In this document: positions 51,434 through 60,099 of the stretch, piece by piece
How positions within the stretch are numbered: position 1 is the first letter of the stretch
Layout: each line of letters starts with the position of its first letter
Assembly: GCA_965277415.1 (NCBI GenBank)
Contig: CBDICS010000065.1
Location: 112,233-176,232 of the forward strand
Source of the DNA: JAHDHW01 sp965277415
GTDB taxonomy: Bacteria; Bacteroidota; Bacteroidia; Chitinophagales; Saprospiraceae
Length of the DNA: 64,000 nucleotides
Direction of reading: 5' to 3'
Notes under the pieces: model-generated
What the model was told of the DNA's origin: nothing
The model's input: only the letters and a program-made list of their open reading frames with translations
The model's database searches: none
Made by a program: the position numbers and the translations under genes

Positions 51434-52048
51434 ATGTCAAATCAAACAATTTGGACAGGGAAGGCCAATAATCAATGGTCAAACACTGCTAATTGGACCT
51501 CTGGTATCCCCTCTTTCGGTATACATGCCTTTGTCCCCAGAATGGATGAAGAAACTTCTTATCCTGTGATTGATAAAAACCTCAAAGTCAATTTTACTTT
51601 AAAGAATGAAGGCAAGATTGTTATTGAATCCGAATTGTATATACAAAAGAATGGAATCTTCCAGAATTATGGTATAGTAAAAAATGATAATATTGGTACT
51701 GTAGTAAATGAGGGTAATATCATGAATTTTGAGGAATGGATTAATGAAGGAACATGCGATAACAAGCGTATTTTTACAAATAATCATCGTTTTTTTAATG
51801 AAGGTCTGATCGAAAACCATAATACTTTCGTTAACCTTGGAAGCCTAGTAAATACAGGTTTTATCGATAATCATATGGTTATTAATAATGCTGGTAGTCT
51901 AGAAAATTTCAATATCATTGAAAATCATGGTTCTGCTCAAGTTCTTGATGAAGGCTTTTTCCCTGAGGGGTTTAATAATAATATTTCAAAGAATAAAATG
52001 GATATAGATCTAAAAAAGCCTGTTTTTAACTATATTAGTAATAAGTAA
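51434..52048 (+). CDS. Asn-rich beta-helix-like repeat protein
   Basis: 204 residues without a signal peptide. It opens NQTIWTGKANNQWSNTANWT and SGIPSFGIHAFVPRMDEETS, the usual start of big secreted Bacteroidota repeat proteins. From about 60 to 185 it consists of short units with the frame N-x-G-x-I-x-N (EGKIVIESE, NEGNIMNFEEWINEG, NEGLIENHNTF, NTGFIDNHMV, IIENHGS), which would stack as a small right-handed beta-helix. No T9SS tail is seen; it ends NYISNK. Either it is the short remnant of a larger secreted protein or a cytosolic structural or ice-surface-like protein; the sequence does not decide. Followed by a very strong terminator. Confidence 0.65.
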   Translation: MSNQTIWTGKANNQWSNTANWTSGIPSFGIHAFVPRMDEETSYPVIDKNLKVNFTLKNEGKIVIESELYIQKNGIFQNYGIVKNDNIGTVVNEGNIMNFEEWINEGTCDNKRIFTNNHRFFNEGLIENHNTFVNLGSLVNTGFIDNHMVINNAGSLENFNIIENHGSAQVLDEGFFPEGFNNNISKNKMDIDLKKPVFNYISNK

Positions 52049-52060
52049 ATTCCGTAAAAT

Positions 52061-52110
52061 AAAACATAAAAAGCCTGTTTTGTCTAGACAAAACAGGCTT
52101 TTTATGTTTT
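52061..52110. terminator. perfect 50-bp palindromic terminator
   Basis: The arms run from AAAACATAAAAAGCCTG to the centre TCTAGA and mirror exactly. The stem holds AAAAAGCCTG and CAGGCTTTTT, so it can terminate on either strand. It lies 12 bases after the repeat-protein stop. Confidence 0.85.
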
Positions 52111-52426
52111 ATTTGGCTACAAAATGCTCTAAAAGCATAAAATAATTGAATTCAATCTCTATTTAGACGAAAGATTATTTAAATTGTGTTAAAATCCAAT
52201 CTGCCTGTTCCGAAGGAACAGACAGAATTAGGATAAAACAACTCACATTTTCTTTCCCGATGATTTTATACATCGGGATTGTTTTTTTATTTGTCGGATG
52301 ATTTTCCCTAAATTTATATTAGTTAGGTCAATTCTGCACTTTTCATTAAGTTAAAATCGACAAGTCCACTAAAAAAAAGGACAAACCAAAGGTCCTAGCC
52401 ATTTTATAGCTTGTTTCGTTTTAATA
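52111..52426 (+). other. gene-free stretch with two hairpins, the second a terminator
   Basis: CTGTTCC/GGAACAG forms a compact hairpin at 52201-52225 and CCCGATG (52256-52262)/CATCGGG (52271-52277) is followed by ATTGTTTTTTT, a good plus-strand intrinsic terminator. As another terminator already lies upstream, the piece between (about 52115-52288) may be a small independent transcript. No open frame in it looks coding. Confidence 0.45.
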
Positions 52427-52480
52427 GAAGATGTTCAAAAATGACTATTTGTTTTAAGCAAGCTATTTTTGAACAACTTT
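52427..52480. repeat. palindromic repeat family B, copy 3 (minimal)
   Basis: 54 bases: GAAGATGTTCAAAAATGACT at the left and AGCTATTTTTGAACAACTTT at the right, matching the two terminal repeats of the 159-base element at 62870-63028, with only about 14 bases between. It ends 20 bases before the PLP enzyme gene. Confidence 0.7.
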
Positions 52481-52500
52481 ACAGACTAGCAAATTAAACC

Positions 52501-53805
52501 ATGTCATTTAACCGAAGAAATTTTTTATCTAAGTTAGGAACACTCGCAGGAACGGTCACAGCTGGTTCTTTAATCACGCCTACTTTTGCTTCTAATCTAA
52601 AAAATGCTTTTCACCAAGTTGAATATCTAAATCTGGATGATTGTGCTTCTAATGAAGAGTTTTGGTATCAAATCAAAATGGCATATACTGTTTCATCTGC
52701 TCTGCTCAACCTGAATAATGGTGGTGTAAGCCCTCAACCCAAGGTAGTCCAAGACGCAGTCGAACGCTATAACCAATTTGCTAATGAATCTCCATCTTAT
52801 TATATGTGGAGACACCTAGATAAAGGGAAAGAAGCCATCCGTTCTAAACTAGCAGATTTGGCGGGCTGTTCACCAGAAGAAATAGCAATCAATAGAAATT
52901 CAAGCGAAGCCCTGGAAACCGTAATCTTCGGTTTACCTCTAAAGGCCGGAGACGAAGTGATTCTATGTAAACAGGATTATCCTAATATGATCAATGCATG
53001 GAAGCAAAGAGAACATAGAGATGGGATCACATTGAAATGGTTAAACTTTGAGTTTCCAATAGAAGATACAACTACAATCGTTAATACTTTCAAAAGTGCT
53101 TTCTCTGCTAAAACCAAACTTGTCCACCTCACACATATGATTAATTGGTGCGGCCAGTTAATGCCTGCTAAAGAAATCATTCAAGCTGCTCATAATCATA
53201 ATATCGAAGTATTATTAGATGCTGCACATACTTTTGCTCATATCAATTATAATATTCCAGATTTAGCTTGTGATTATTTGGGTACTAGTTTACATAAATG
53301 GCTCTGTGCGCCTTTTGGAAGTGGTATGCTCTATGTAAAAAAATCAAAGATCAAAAAACTTTATCCATTATTTGCAGCGCCAGTATTAGAAGATACTGAT
53401 ATTCGAAAATTTGAACACCTCGGTACACGTTCCGGTGCCATTGAACATGCTATAGGTAATGCTGTTGATTTTCATCAATTGATAGGTTCCGAACGTAAAC
53501 AAAAAAGGTTATTCTACCTCAAAAACTATTGGACAGAGCAACTGGCGGATATCCCTGAGGTAAAATTCCATACCCCAAAATCTGAAGCTCTTTCCGGCGC
53601 TATTTGTCTTTGTTCTATTGATGGTATCCCTTCGATCAAACTAGCTCATATCTTACATCAAAAGTATCACATTCATGTCGTGGCTATCAATTGGGAAAAC
53701 CTTCATGGGATTCGAGTTACGCCTAATGTATATACTGTAACTAAGGATTTAGATCGTTTTATTTGGGCAATGCGAAAAATAGTTTCGGAAGAAATTAAAA
53801 AATAA
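52501..53805 (+). CDS. Tat-exported aminotransferase class V-fold PLP enzyme
   Basis: 434 residues. The N-terminus, MSFNRRNFLSKLGTLAGTVT, is a twin-arginine signal (RRNFL) with a hydrophobic stretch ending near PTFAS. The rest is an isopenicillin-N-epimerase/cysteine-desulfurase-type fold I PLP enzyme: NNGGVSPQPKVVQDAVERYN, EIAINRNSSEALETVIFGLP, the PLP Asp/His region EVLLDAAHTFAHINYNI, and the Schiff-base Lys in LGTSLHKWLCAPFGSGML. Export of a folded, cofactor-loaded enzyme explains the Tat signal. The substrate is unknown; related exported proteins of Bacteroidota are likewise unassigned. It is flanked by an upstream repeat and converges with the LytTR regulator. Confidence 0.9.
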   Translation: MSFNRRNFLSKLGTLAGTVTAGSLITPTFASNLKNAFHQVEYLNLDDCASNEEFWYQIKMAYTVSSALLNLNNGGVSPQPKVVQDAVERYNQFANESPSYYMWRHLDKGKEAIRSKLADLAGCSPEEIAINRNSSEALETVIFGLPLKAGDEVILCKQDYPNMINAWKQREHRDGITLKWLNFEFPIEDTTTIVNTFKSAFSAKTKLVHLTHMINWCGQLMPAKEIIQAAHNHNIEVLLDAAHTFAHINYNIPDLACDYLGTSLHKWLCAPFGSGMLYVKKSKIKKLYPLFAAPVLEDTDIRKFEHLGTRSGAIEHAIGNAVDFHQLIGSERKQKRLFYLKNYWTEQLADIPEVKFHTPKSEALSGAICLCSIDGIPSIKLAHILHQKYHIHVVAINWENLHGIRVTPNVYTVTKDLDRFIWAMRKIVSEEIKK

Positions 53806-53878
53806 TGCAAAAAACGAGTATAAAACGGACTCTTGTGATATTCATCCTTAGGGACACGGGATATATAAAATTCGGCAC

Positions 53879-54637
53879 TTAATTATCCAACCACGATTTA
53901 AAATCCCCTACTCGTTCACGGCTAACGATTGCTTCAAAATCTGTTCTGGGTACTAATTCTAGTTTGAGACGGCTATTAAAATAAGTATGAATCTTATGAA
54001 TTGCATCAATATGAATTACAATTTTACGATTGATTCGAAAAAAATGTTTGGGATCTAGTACATCATGAAGTTGTTCTAAAGTATAATCTAAAACATGTCG
54101 ACGATTCGCATTTGTCAATGCATAAACCAATCCATCATCCGAATAAAAGTAAGCAATTTCCTTAACCTGCAAGTAATTCAATTGCTGGCCAACCTTAACT
54201 AAGAACCTTTCTTTATATTCCTTTTGAGTAATTGACGATATTAGACTTTGAATAGCAGTCCTGTCATATTCTTGAGATTGCTGATGAAGGTTTTTAAATT
54301 TTTCAAAAGCACATTCCAATTCTTTGGGATCAATTGGTTTGAGTAAATAATCAACAGAATTCACTTTGAAAGCTTTGAGTGCATATTGATCATAAGCTGT
54401 TGTGAAAATAACCGGAGAGACGACTTCCGTTTGGTTAAAAATATCAAAACTCAATCCATCTGAAAGTTGAATATCCATAAAAATTAATTCTGGACATTCA
54501 AATGTATTCAACCATTGAACTGCTCCTTCCACACTATCTACTACATCCATAACTGCTGCTTCTGGGCAATGTTGAGTGATTAGATTACGAAGGCGCTTAG
54601 CCGCTGGAATTTCATCTTCTATAATAAGTACTTTCAT
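53879..54637 (-). CDS. LytTR family response regulator
   Basis: 252 residues: a receiver domain at 1-120 with the acid pocket in VLIIEDEIPAAKR, the phosphoacceptor Asp55 in ELIFMDIQLSDG, Thr in VIFTTAYDQYALKAF and the conserved Lys in VDYLLKPIDPKE; then a LytTR DNA-binding domain at about 145-250 (RFLVKVGQQLNYLQVKEIAY, FFRINRKIVIHIDAIHKIHT). The histidine kinase gene starts 34 bases upstream on the same strand, so they form a LytS/LytR-type two-component pair. Targets are unknown; LytTR regulators bind near promoters in pairs of direct repeats. Confidence 0.93.
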   Translation of the reverse strand: MKVLIIEDEIPAAKRLRNLITQHCPEAAVMDVVDSVEGAVQWLNTFECPELIFMDIQLSDGLSFDIFNQTEVVSPVIFTTAYDQYALKAFKVNSVDYLLKPIDPKELECAFEKFKNLHQQSQEYDRTAIQSLISSITQKEYKERFLVKVGQQLNYLQVKEIAYFYSDDGLVYALTNANRRHVLDYTLEQLHDVLDPKHFFRINRKIVIHIDAIHKIHTYFNSRLKLELVPRTDFEAIVSRERVGDFKSWLDN

Positions 54638-54671
54638 AGTGTATGAAGTGTTTTTAGCTTATAGACAAGTT

Positions 54672-55742
54672 CTACTTCACTTGTACCTTCTGAGCCATCC
54701 TAAGTAAAGGCAACATTACAATAAAATACTCTGAAGTACTTAAGACTTCTACTTTTTTATTGGAAAAAAAGCTGTATCTATTTTTTATATTCTGAAGTCC
54801 AGATTTTGTAGAGTTCATCACCTGATTTTTCTTCTGAAGGTTATTACGAACAATTAACTTTCCTTTTTCTACAAAAACCTCAACGCTTAATGGTTTTAGA
54901 CTAGAAATAATATTATGCTTTATTGCATTCTCTAATAATAATTGTAAAGAAAGAGGTACGACTTTATGCGTTAAGAACGCATCTGGAATCTCTACGGTAA
55001 TTTGAAAATTTTCACCGAATCGTTCCTTTAGTAAAAAAATGTATGAATCTAAAAATTTTAATTCTTCCGTTAAAGGAATGAGTTTTTCATCCTTAATTTC
55101 CAAAATATACCGATAAACCTTTGACAGTTTTTGCACAAAGCCCACAGCCCTCTCCTGATCTTCTGGGATCAAATAAGTCAAAGTATTCAAACTATTAAAA
55201 AGAAAATGAGGATTAACTTGATTTTTTAATCCTTCGAGTTGAGATTTTATGTTTTCTCTTTCTAGTTGCTCCTTTTCCGTGATTGATTTTTGAAGTTTAG
55301 TATAAAAAAATACTGTTTCATAAATGGTAATAACAAAAAAAGAAACCGTCAAGGAAGCAACAATTGTCGCAGGACCATTTGGTCGTGGAATATCTAAAAT
55401 AGTATGTATGTAATTCTGTAAAAACAGATCCAGTAAAAATTTAACTAAAATATAAACTATTAAAATAGTAATCACCTGATAGATGATCCTCGAAGCAGAC
55501 TCTTTTAGATCAGGGTGCTTTTTTCGAAAATATATAAATAACTCTCTAAAAATCAACCAATAGATTGATACATAGACTAAGCCTATAATACTACATTTGG
55601 AGAGGTTTAGGAGGTATTGATCTTTAAACTCATGACCAAACATAAGTGCTGAGATCATAAAGCTTACGATAGGAATTCCAATCAACATTAACCAGAAATC
55701 GTTAAACCCTAAATATTTTTTTGTTCTTGTAGGCATAAACAC
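54672..55742 (-). CDS. LytS/YesM-type sensor histidine kinase
   Basis: 356 residues with four hydrophobic helices in the first 150 (FNDFWLMLIGIPIVSFMISA, LLNLSKCSIIGLVYVSIYWL, IIYQVITILIVYILVKFLLD, ASLTVSFFVITIYETVFFYT), a coiled linker and a His_kinase domain. The phosphorylated His is in LKNQVNPHFLFNSLNTLTYL, and the ATPase N box is LQLLLENAIKHNIISSL. The G-box is weak, as is normal for this family. There is no extracellular sensor domain, so the signal is taken through the membrane helices. It is the partner of the LytTR regulator 34 bases downstream. Confidence 0.92.
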   Translation of the reverse strand: MFMPTRTKKYLGFNDFWLMLIGIPIVSFMISALMFGHEFKDQYLLNLSKCSIIGLVYVSIYWLIFRELFIYFRKKHPDLKESASRIIYQVITILIVYILVKFLLDLFLQNYIHTILDIPRPNGPATIVASLTVSFFVITIYETVFFYTKLQKSITEKEQLERENIKSQLEGLKNQVNPHFLFNSLNTLTYLIPEDQERAVGFVQKLSKVYRYILEIKDEKLIPLTEELKFLDSYIFLLKERFGENFQITVEIPDAFLTHKVVPLSLQLLLENAIKHNIISSLKPLSVEVFVEKGKLIVRNNLQKKNQVMNSTKSGLQNIKNRYSFFSNKKVEVLSTSEYFIVMLPLLRMAQKVQVK

Positions 55743-55895
55743 AAAATCAAACCTGCTTTAAAAATACATTTCTAATTCACAATATTAATGTTATAAGCAA
55801 TTATAAGTTTTATAGAACAAGGTGAACCGTAGATTTTATAGGTTGAAATGTAAAATAGATTCCTGACAAGTTCTAATAACCTGTTTAAATAAATA

Positions 55896-56903
55896 TTATT
55901 CACTTATCCATTTAGTAAAACTATTAAAACTTTGTTCATTTTCATCAAACCAATTTTGAAGGATTTCGCCTTTTGATTGACTAATATAGTAGCAATATGC
56001 TTCGAGATGATCGGATTCCAGAATTTGAGTATAGAGATGTACATATACATCCCAATAAACACCAACTTTATCTTCAGAAGTCTCTTTTAGAATTGAAAAA
56101 AGGTTTTCTGTCGTTTCAACAAAGAGTTCGGCTTTAGTCTTATTGCCTTTATCCTCACTTACATTCATAGCTGCTTTTAAAGATAGCATCATATTGACTG
56201 TAGAAAAATCATCTTCCAGATCTGGTGATCCAATACTGATTTCGAAGCTATTACCTTCTTTCTTTCTAACCCTATTATACACTTGATCTTCTAACATTTT
56301 CAAGGCATCTTTGCTTCGACCTGTATCAGGTTCTAATAACAAGAAGAAATATAAAGACAATATTGAAGGAATCCTTTTCCCTTGTTCTTTATTCAATTTA
56401 GCCAATAGCAAATGGCTACTAGCATGAATAGAGTTAGCATATATTCCTTCGATCAATTCATATTCAGCAGCTTCATACGCCTTTGAACGATAGTAGGTCA
56501 AGGCTAAATTGTATCGCAACAAATGATCTTCAGGGTATTTCTTAATTCCTGCTTTATAAGTTTTTATCGCTTTTTTAGTTTTTTTCATTTCATCATAGCA
56601 ACTCCCTTTCACTATGTACGCAAGGTTTTGAAATTTAGACTTTATTTTTAAGATTCTATCTATATGCATTATTGCTTTCTCATGCTCGCCCATTACAAAA
56701 TAGCTATAGGCAATTTCATAATTGACCAGTGGAGAATTACTGTCTAAGGATAAAGCTTTTTCATATTCATTAACTGATTCTTGATACTTCCCCGCTTCAA
56801 AAAGCGCAATGCCTCTATTGACAATATCATCAATTGCCTCAGTTTGGCTAAATAGGAAACTATAAAACGTAAATGTCAAAATAACTGTGATAATAAAACG
56901 CAT
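55896..56903 (-). CDS. secreted tetratricopeptide repeat protein
   Basis: Started at the ATG at 56903 (335 residues), where MRFIITVILTFTFYSFLFSQ is a signal peptide; ten more codons are open upstream. At least four TPR units lie at about 30-175: RGIALFEAGKYQESVNEYEK, YEIAYSYFVMGEHEKAIMHI, VKGSCYDEMKKTKKAIKTYK and YNLALTYYRSKAYEAAEYEL, each with the W/L-G-Y-F-A-Y-A-P pattern. The second half is helical and ends WISE with no motif I know. The protein should act as a scaffold in the periplasm. No partner gene is evident; it lies 150 bases upstream of the LytS kinase gene on the same strand. Confidence 0.85.
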   Translation of the reverse strand: MRFIITVILTFTFYSFLFSQTEAIDDIVNRGIALFEAGKYQESVNEYEKALSLDSNSPLVNYEIAYSYFVMGEHEKAIMHIDRILKIKSKFQNLAYIVKGSCYDEMKKTKKAIKTYKAGIKKYPEDHLLRYNLALTYYRSKAYEAAEYELIEGIYANSIHASSHLLLAKLNKEQGKRIPSILSLYFFLLLEPDTGRSKDALKMLEDQVYNRVRKKEGNSFEISIGSPDLEDDFSTVNMMLSLKAAMNVSEDKGNKTKAELFVETTENLFSILKETSEDKVGVYWDVYVHLYTQILESDHLEAYCYYISQSKGEILQNWFDENEQSFNSFTKWISE

Positions 56904-57138
56904 ATTTTCTTTTTTAGAGCCTGCCTTGGACAACTTCTACCTATTGAATTATTCTAGAAGTATGTTCTACCCATAAAAATCGGGATTTTAATCAAATATT
57001 CACATTCTTAATTAATATTTAATAATTTCAAATATATATGAATCGCAATTTACCTGACGCTCATTCTTGATTTTTTAGATCTTGTGCATATATTTTCATC
57101 CTATTTTGTGAACAATTTCTGTTTAATAATTTAAGACA

Positions 57139-57483
57139 ATGGAAAAACAATATCAATCACTCAAAGAATTCTATCCATACTATCTTACAGAACATAGTAA
57201 TATTACAAGTCGAGCATTACATTTCTTTGGAACAGGCTTATTCATCGGACTTATCGTTTATGCCTCGGTTGAAGGACCACTTTGGTTACTAGCAATTGCC
57301 CCATTTTGTGCCTACTTTTTTGCATGGCTAGGGCATTTTGTTTTCGAAAAAAATAAACCTGCAACCTTTAAATATCCTTTCTTAAGTCTTATTTCTGATT
57401 TCATCATGTTTTACCATATCCTCACTTTCCAAATTTCAGCGCAAATGAAAAAAGCACAAACAATAATAGTACAAGACCAATAA
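57139..57483 (+). CDS. Mpo1-like (DUF962) membrane protein
   Basis: 114 residues. The DUF962/Mpo1 signature is clear: FYPYYLTEHSNITSRALHFF with the conserved His residues, and FAWLGHFVFEKNKPATFKYP with the second His. Three hydrophobic helices (GLFIGLIVYASVEGPLWLLA, IAPFCAYFFAWLGHF, FLSLISDFIMFYHILTF) complete the fold. Yeast Mpo1 is an Fe(II)-dependent dioxygenase that breaks down 2-hydroxy fatty acids of phytosphingosine; in bacteria the reaction is less clear, but the four His ligands are kept here. The neighbouring TonB-receptor gene starts about 98 bases downstream on the same strand. Confidence 0.85.
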   Translation: MEKQYQSLKEFYPYYLTEHSNITSRALHFFGTGLFIGLIVYASVEGPLWLLAIAPFCAYFFAWLGHFVFEKNKPATFKYPFLSLISDFIMFYHILTFQISAQMKKAQTIIVQDQ

Positions 57484-57581
57484 TAGGGCTATCAACAAAA
57501 AATAAAGCTAAAACAAAACTTTTCGTTCTACAATTTTTTACTTTAGATTCTATGAATCTTCAGAGAATTAAACACATTGCT

Positions 57582-59927
57582 ATGAAAACTCATAACATCT
57601 TTTTAATCTTTCTTTGCTTTCCTTTTTTGGCAATGAGTCAAATTGATCCTCCAAAGCAAACAATCAAAGGGACTGTTATTGATAAAGATACACAGCAACC
57701 ATTGATTGGTGCTACAATATCTCTTGCCCAAATTGATCCTCCGATTGGTACGACTACTGATATTGATGGTAATTTCCGTTTAGAGCATATCCCGGTTGGA
57801 AGACATAAAATAATTTGTTCTTACCTTGGTTACCAGTCTTTTATTAGTGATAACATCATTCTTAATTCTGCAAAAGAAGCAAACCTAGACATCTCTTTAG
57901 TTGAATCAGGCATCACCACAGATGAAGTTGTTATTACTGATTTTCAAAGTTCAAATGAACCACTCAATGAATTGTCAATCGTTAGTACCCGATCCTTTTC
58001 TGTAGAAGAAACCCAACGATATGCCGCCAGTGCCAATGATCCTAGTCGAATGACCATGGGATTCCCAGGTGTCCAACCATCTAGAGATAGCCGGAGTGAT
58101 ATTGTCATTCGCGGAAATTCTGGTATAGGATTACTATGGAGGTTAGAAGGTATCGATATTCCCAATCCCAATCACTTCGCCAGGAGAGGTTCTTCAGGAG
58201 GTGGCATTACTGTTTTTAGTGTTAGTATGCTAAGCAATTCTGATTTTTCTACTGGTGCTTTTCCAGCGGAATATGGCAATGCTTTCGCCGGTGTATTTGA
58301 TATCAAGTTTAGAAAAGGAAACCGAGAAAAACGAGAATATTCATTTAGAGCAGGAATGTTAGGCTTAGACTTTTCAACAGAAGGGCCGTTTAAAAAGGGA
58401 CGCGGATCCTATTTGATTAATTACCGCTACTCTACCCTTGGTTTGCTTAATCAAATGGGGATTTACCTTGTCAATCCAAGAGCAGATAATATTTTTCAAG
58501 ATCTTTCTTTCAAACTTTATTTTCCTTCTAAAAATAATAAATCTACCTTATCAATTTGGGGCATTGGTGGGCTAAGTGATGAATTCCAGCGAACGATTGA
58601 TACCTTAACAACAGAAAGTACATATAGTGAAAAACTAACCAGAGATTTTCAAACTGATATGGGCGCTTTAGGTGCTACACATACCTATCTCATTGACGAT
58701 AAATCTTATATTAAAACTTCTATCGCTGCAATGGGGCAAAAGATTATTTTTAGAAATGATACTATCAGCCTAGAAAAAATAGCCACTACTGTCAATGATG
58801 AAGCATACACCAATGTGCGTTATGTACTTACAAGTTTTTACAACAGAAAAATCAGTACTCGTACAAGTATGAAAACAGGCTTATTTCTAAATAGCATCTC
58901 CTATGATCTTTTTCATAAAGATAAACTTACAGAAACAACGGATCAATTATGGTTGGATAAACAAGGAAGCACTTTTTTGATTCAACCTTATTTACAGTTT
59001 CGTTTTAAACCTACTGAAAGACTAAGCATTAATGCAGGTATTCATGCTATGTTTTTGACGCTAAACAATACCCATTCGATAGAGCCCAGACTAGGATTAA
59101 AATATCAACTCTCAGAAAAAAATGCTTTAAGCCTTGCTTATGGTTTACATAGCAGAATGGTACCTATTGGTTCTTATTTTACAATTATAGATAATAGAAA
59201 TCCTAACTTAAACCTTGAACTGATCAAATCTCATCATTTTGTTGCTGCTTTTGATCAAGTAATAGGAAAAAAAGCAAGGTTTCATATCGAAGCATACTAT
59301 CAGCGTCTATTCGATGTACCAGTCAGCGCTGAAATAGGAAATACTCATTCTATCCTCAATGATATTGATGGTTATGCTATCGAAACCTTAGTAAGTAAAG
59401 GCAAAGGGCAAAATATTGGAACGGACATCTCCGTAGAAAAAGCATTTGATGATCAGACTTTTTTCTTATTATCCGGTTCTGTTTTCAACTCTACTTATTC
59501 TGATTTAAGTGGTAATTTTTATGATACTCGCTATAATAGTAATTACTCTGCAACTTTTATGGGGGGCAAAGAAATCACTTTTAAGAATAATGCAACCTTA
59601 CAAACGGGCTTAAAATTACTATACAATGGAGGAGGTCGAATCACGCCCCTTCTAGAAGGACAATCTGGTGATGGTCAAAATCCACCTTGGGATTGGAGCC
59701 AACCATTTTCGGAGCGAGTATCTCCTTATTTTCGCCCAGATCTCAGAATTGCATATAGGAAGGATAATCTAAAATCTGCCTGGACTATTTCTCTTGATGT
59801 TCAAAATTTTATCAATCGAAATAATGAAGATAGATTAGATCGAACATATGATCCAGATACCAAAACCTGGACAGGTCGAAATCAATCTGGATTGACACCA
59901 CTTTTAAGTTTTCAAATTGACTGGTAA
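57582..59927 (+). CDS. TonB-dependent receptor with carboxypeptidase-like domain
   Basis: 781 residues from the ATG at 57582, which begins the signal peptide MKTHNIFLIFLCFPFLAMSQ; another ATG ten codons earlier is possible. Residues about 28-115 are a carboxypeptidase-regulatory-like domain (QTIKGTVIDKDTQQPLIGAT, TTDIDGNFRLEHIPVGRHKI). A plug follows with AASANDPSRMTMGFPGVQPS, SDIVIRGNSGIGLLWRLEGI and AEYGNAFAGVFDIKFRKGNR, then a barrel ending GLTPLLSFQIDW. It lacks the SusC TonB-box motif and size and has no SusD next to it, so it is a general receptor for a metal-chelate, peptide or other nutrient. The cargo is not known. Confidence 0.92.
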   Translation: MKTHNIFLIFLCFPFLAMSQIDPPKQTIKGTVIDKDTQQPLIGATISLAQIDPPIGTTTDIDGNFRLEHIPVGRHKIICSYLGYQSFISDNIILNSAKEANLDISLVESGITTDEVVITDFQSSNEPLNELSIVSTRSFSVEETQRYAASANDPSRMTMGFPGVQPSRDSRSDIVIRGNSGIGLLWRLEGIDIPNPNHFARRGSSGGGITVFSVSMLSNSDFSTGAFPAEYGNAFAGVFDIKFRKGNREKREYSFRAGMLGLDFSTEGPFKKGRGSYLINYRYSTLGLLNQMGIYLVNPRADNIFQDLSFKLYFPSKNNKSTLSIWGIGGLSDEFQRTIDTLTTESTYSEKLTRDFQTDMGALGATHTYLIDDKSYIKTSIAAMGQKIIFRNDTISLEKIATTVNDEAYTNVRYVLTSFYNRKISTRTSMKTGLFLNSISYDLFHKDKLTETTDQLWLDKQGSTFLIQPYLQFRFKPTERLSINAGIHAMFLTLNNTHSIEPRLGLKYQLSEKNALSLAYGLHSRMVPIGSYFTIIDNRNPNLNLELIKSHHFVAAFDQVIGKKARFHIEAYYQRLFDVPVSAEIGNTHSILNDIDGYAIETLVSKGKGQNIGTDISVEKAFDDQTFFLLSGSVFNSTYSDLSGNFYDTRYNSNYSATFMGGKEITFKNNATLQTGLKLLYNGGGRITPLLEGQSGDGQNPPWDWSQPFSERVSPYFRPDLRIAYRKDNLKSAWTISLDVQNFINRNNEDRLDRTYDPDTKTWTGRNQSGLTPLLSFQIDW

Positions 59928-59935
59928 ATCGTAAT

Positions 59936-59983
59936 AAGTATGGTTCTTTGACAAAACCCGTATTTTGTCAAAGAACCATACTT
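59936..59983. terminator. long perfect hairpin after the TonB-receptor gene
   Basis: Arms AAGTATGGTTCTTTGACAAA (plus one base) and their complement close the loop CCCGTA. No T-run follows, so termination would rest on the stem alone. The TTTGACAAA core recurs at 62548-62595 and, in part, at 35652-35691. Confidence 0.55.
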
Positions 59984-60099
59984 ATGATACTTCTCCGTGA
60001 TACTTTCGGGATACTTATACTTTATCTTTGTATAAGAAGCCATAAGCATAGCTATATGTTTATGACAGCTTAATTAAAAACCTAAAAATCATTCATCGC

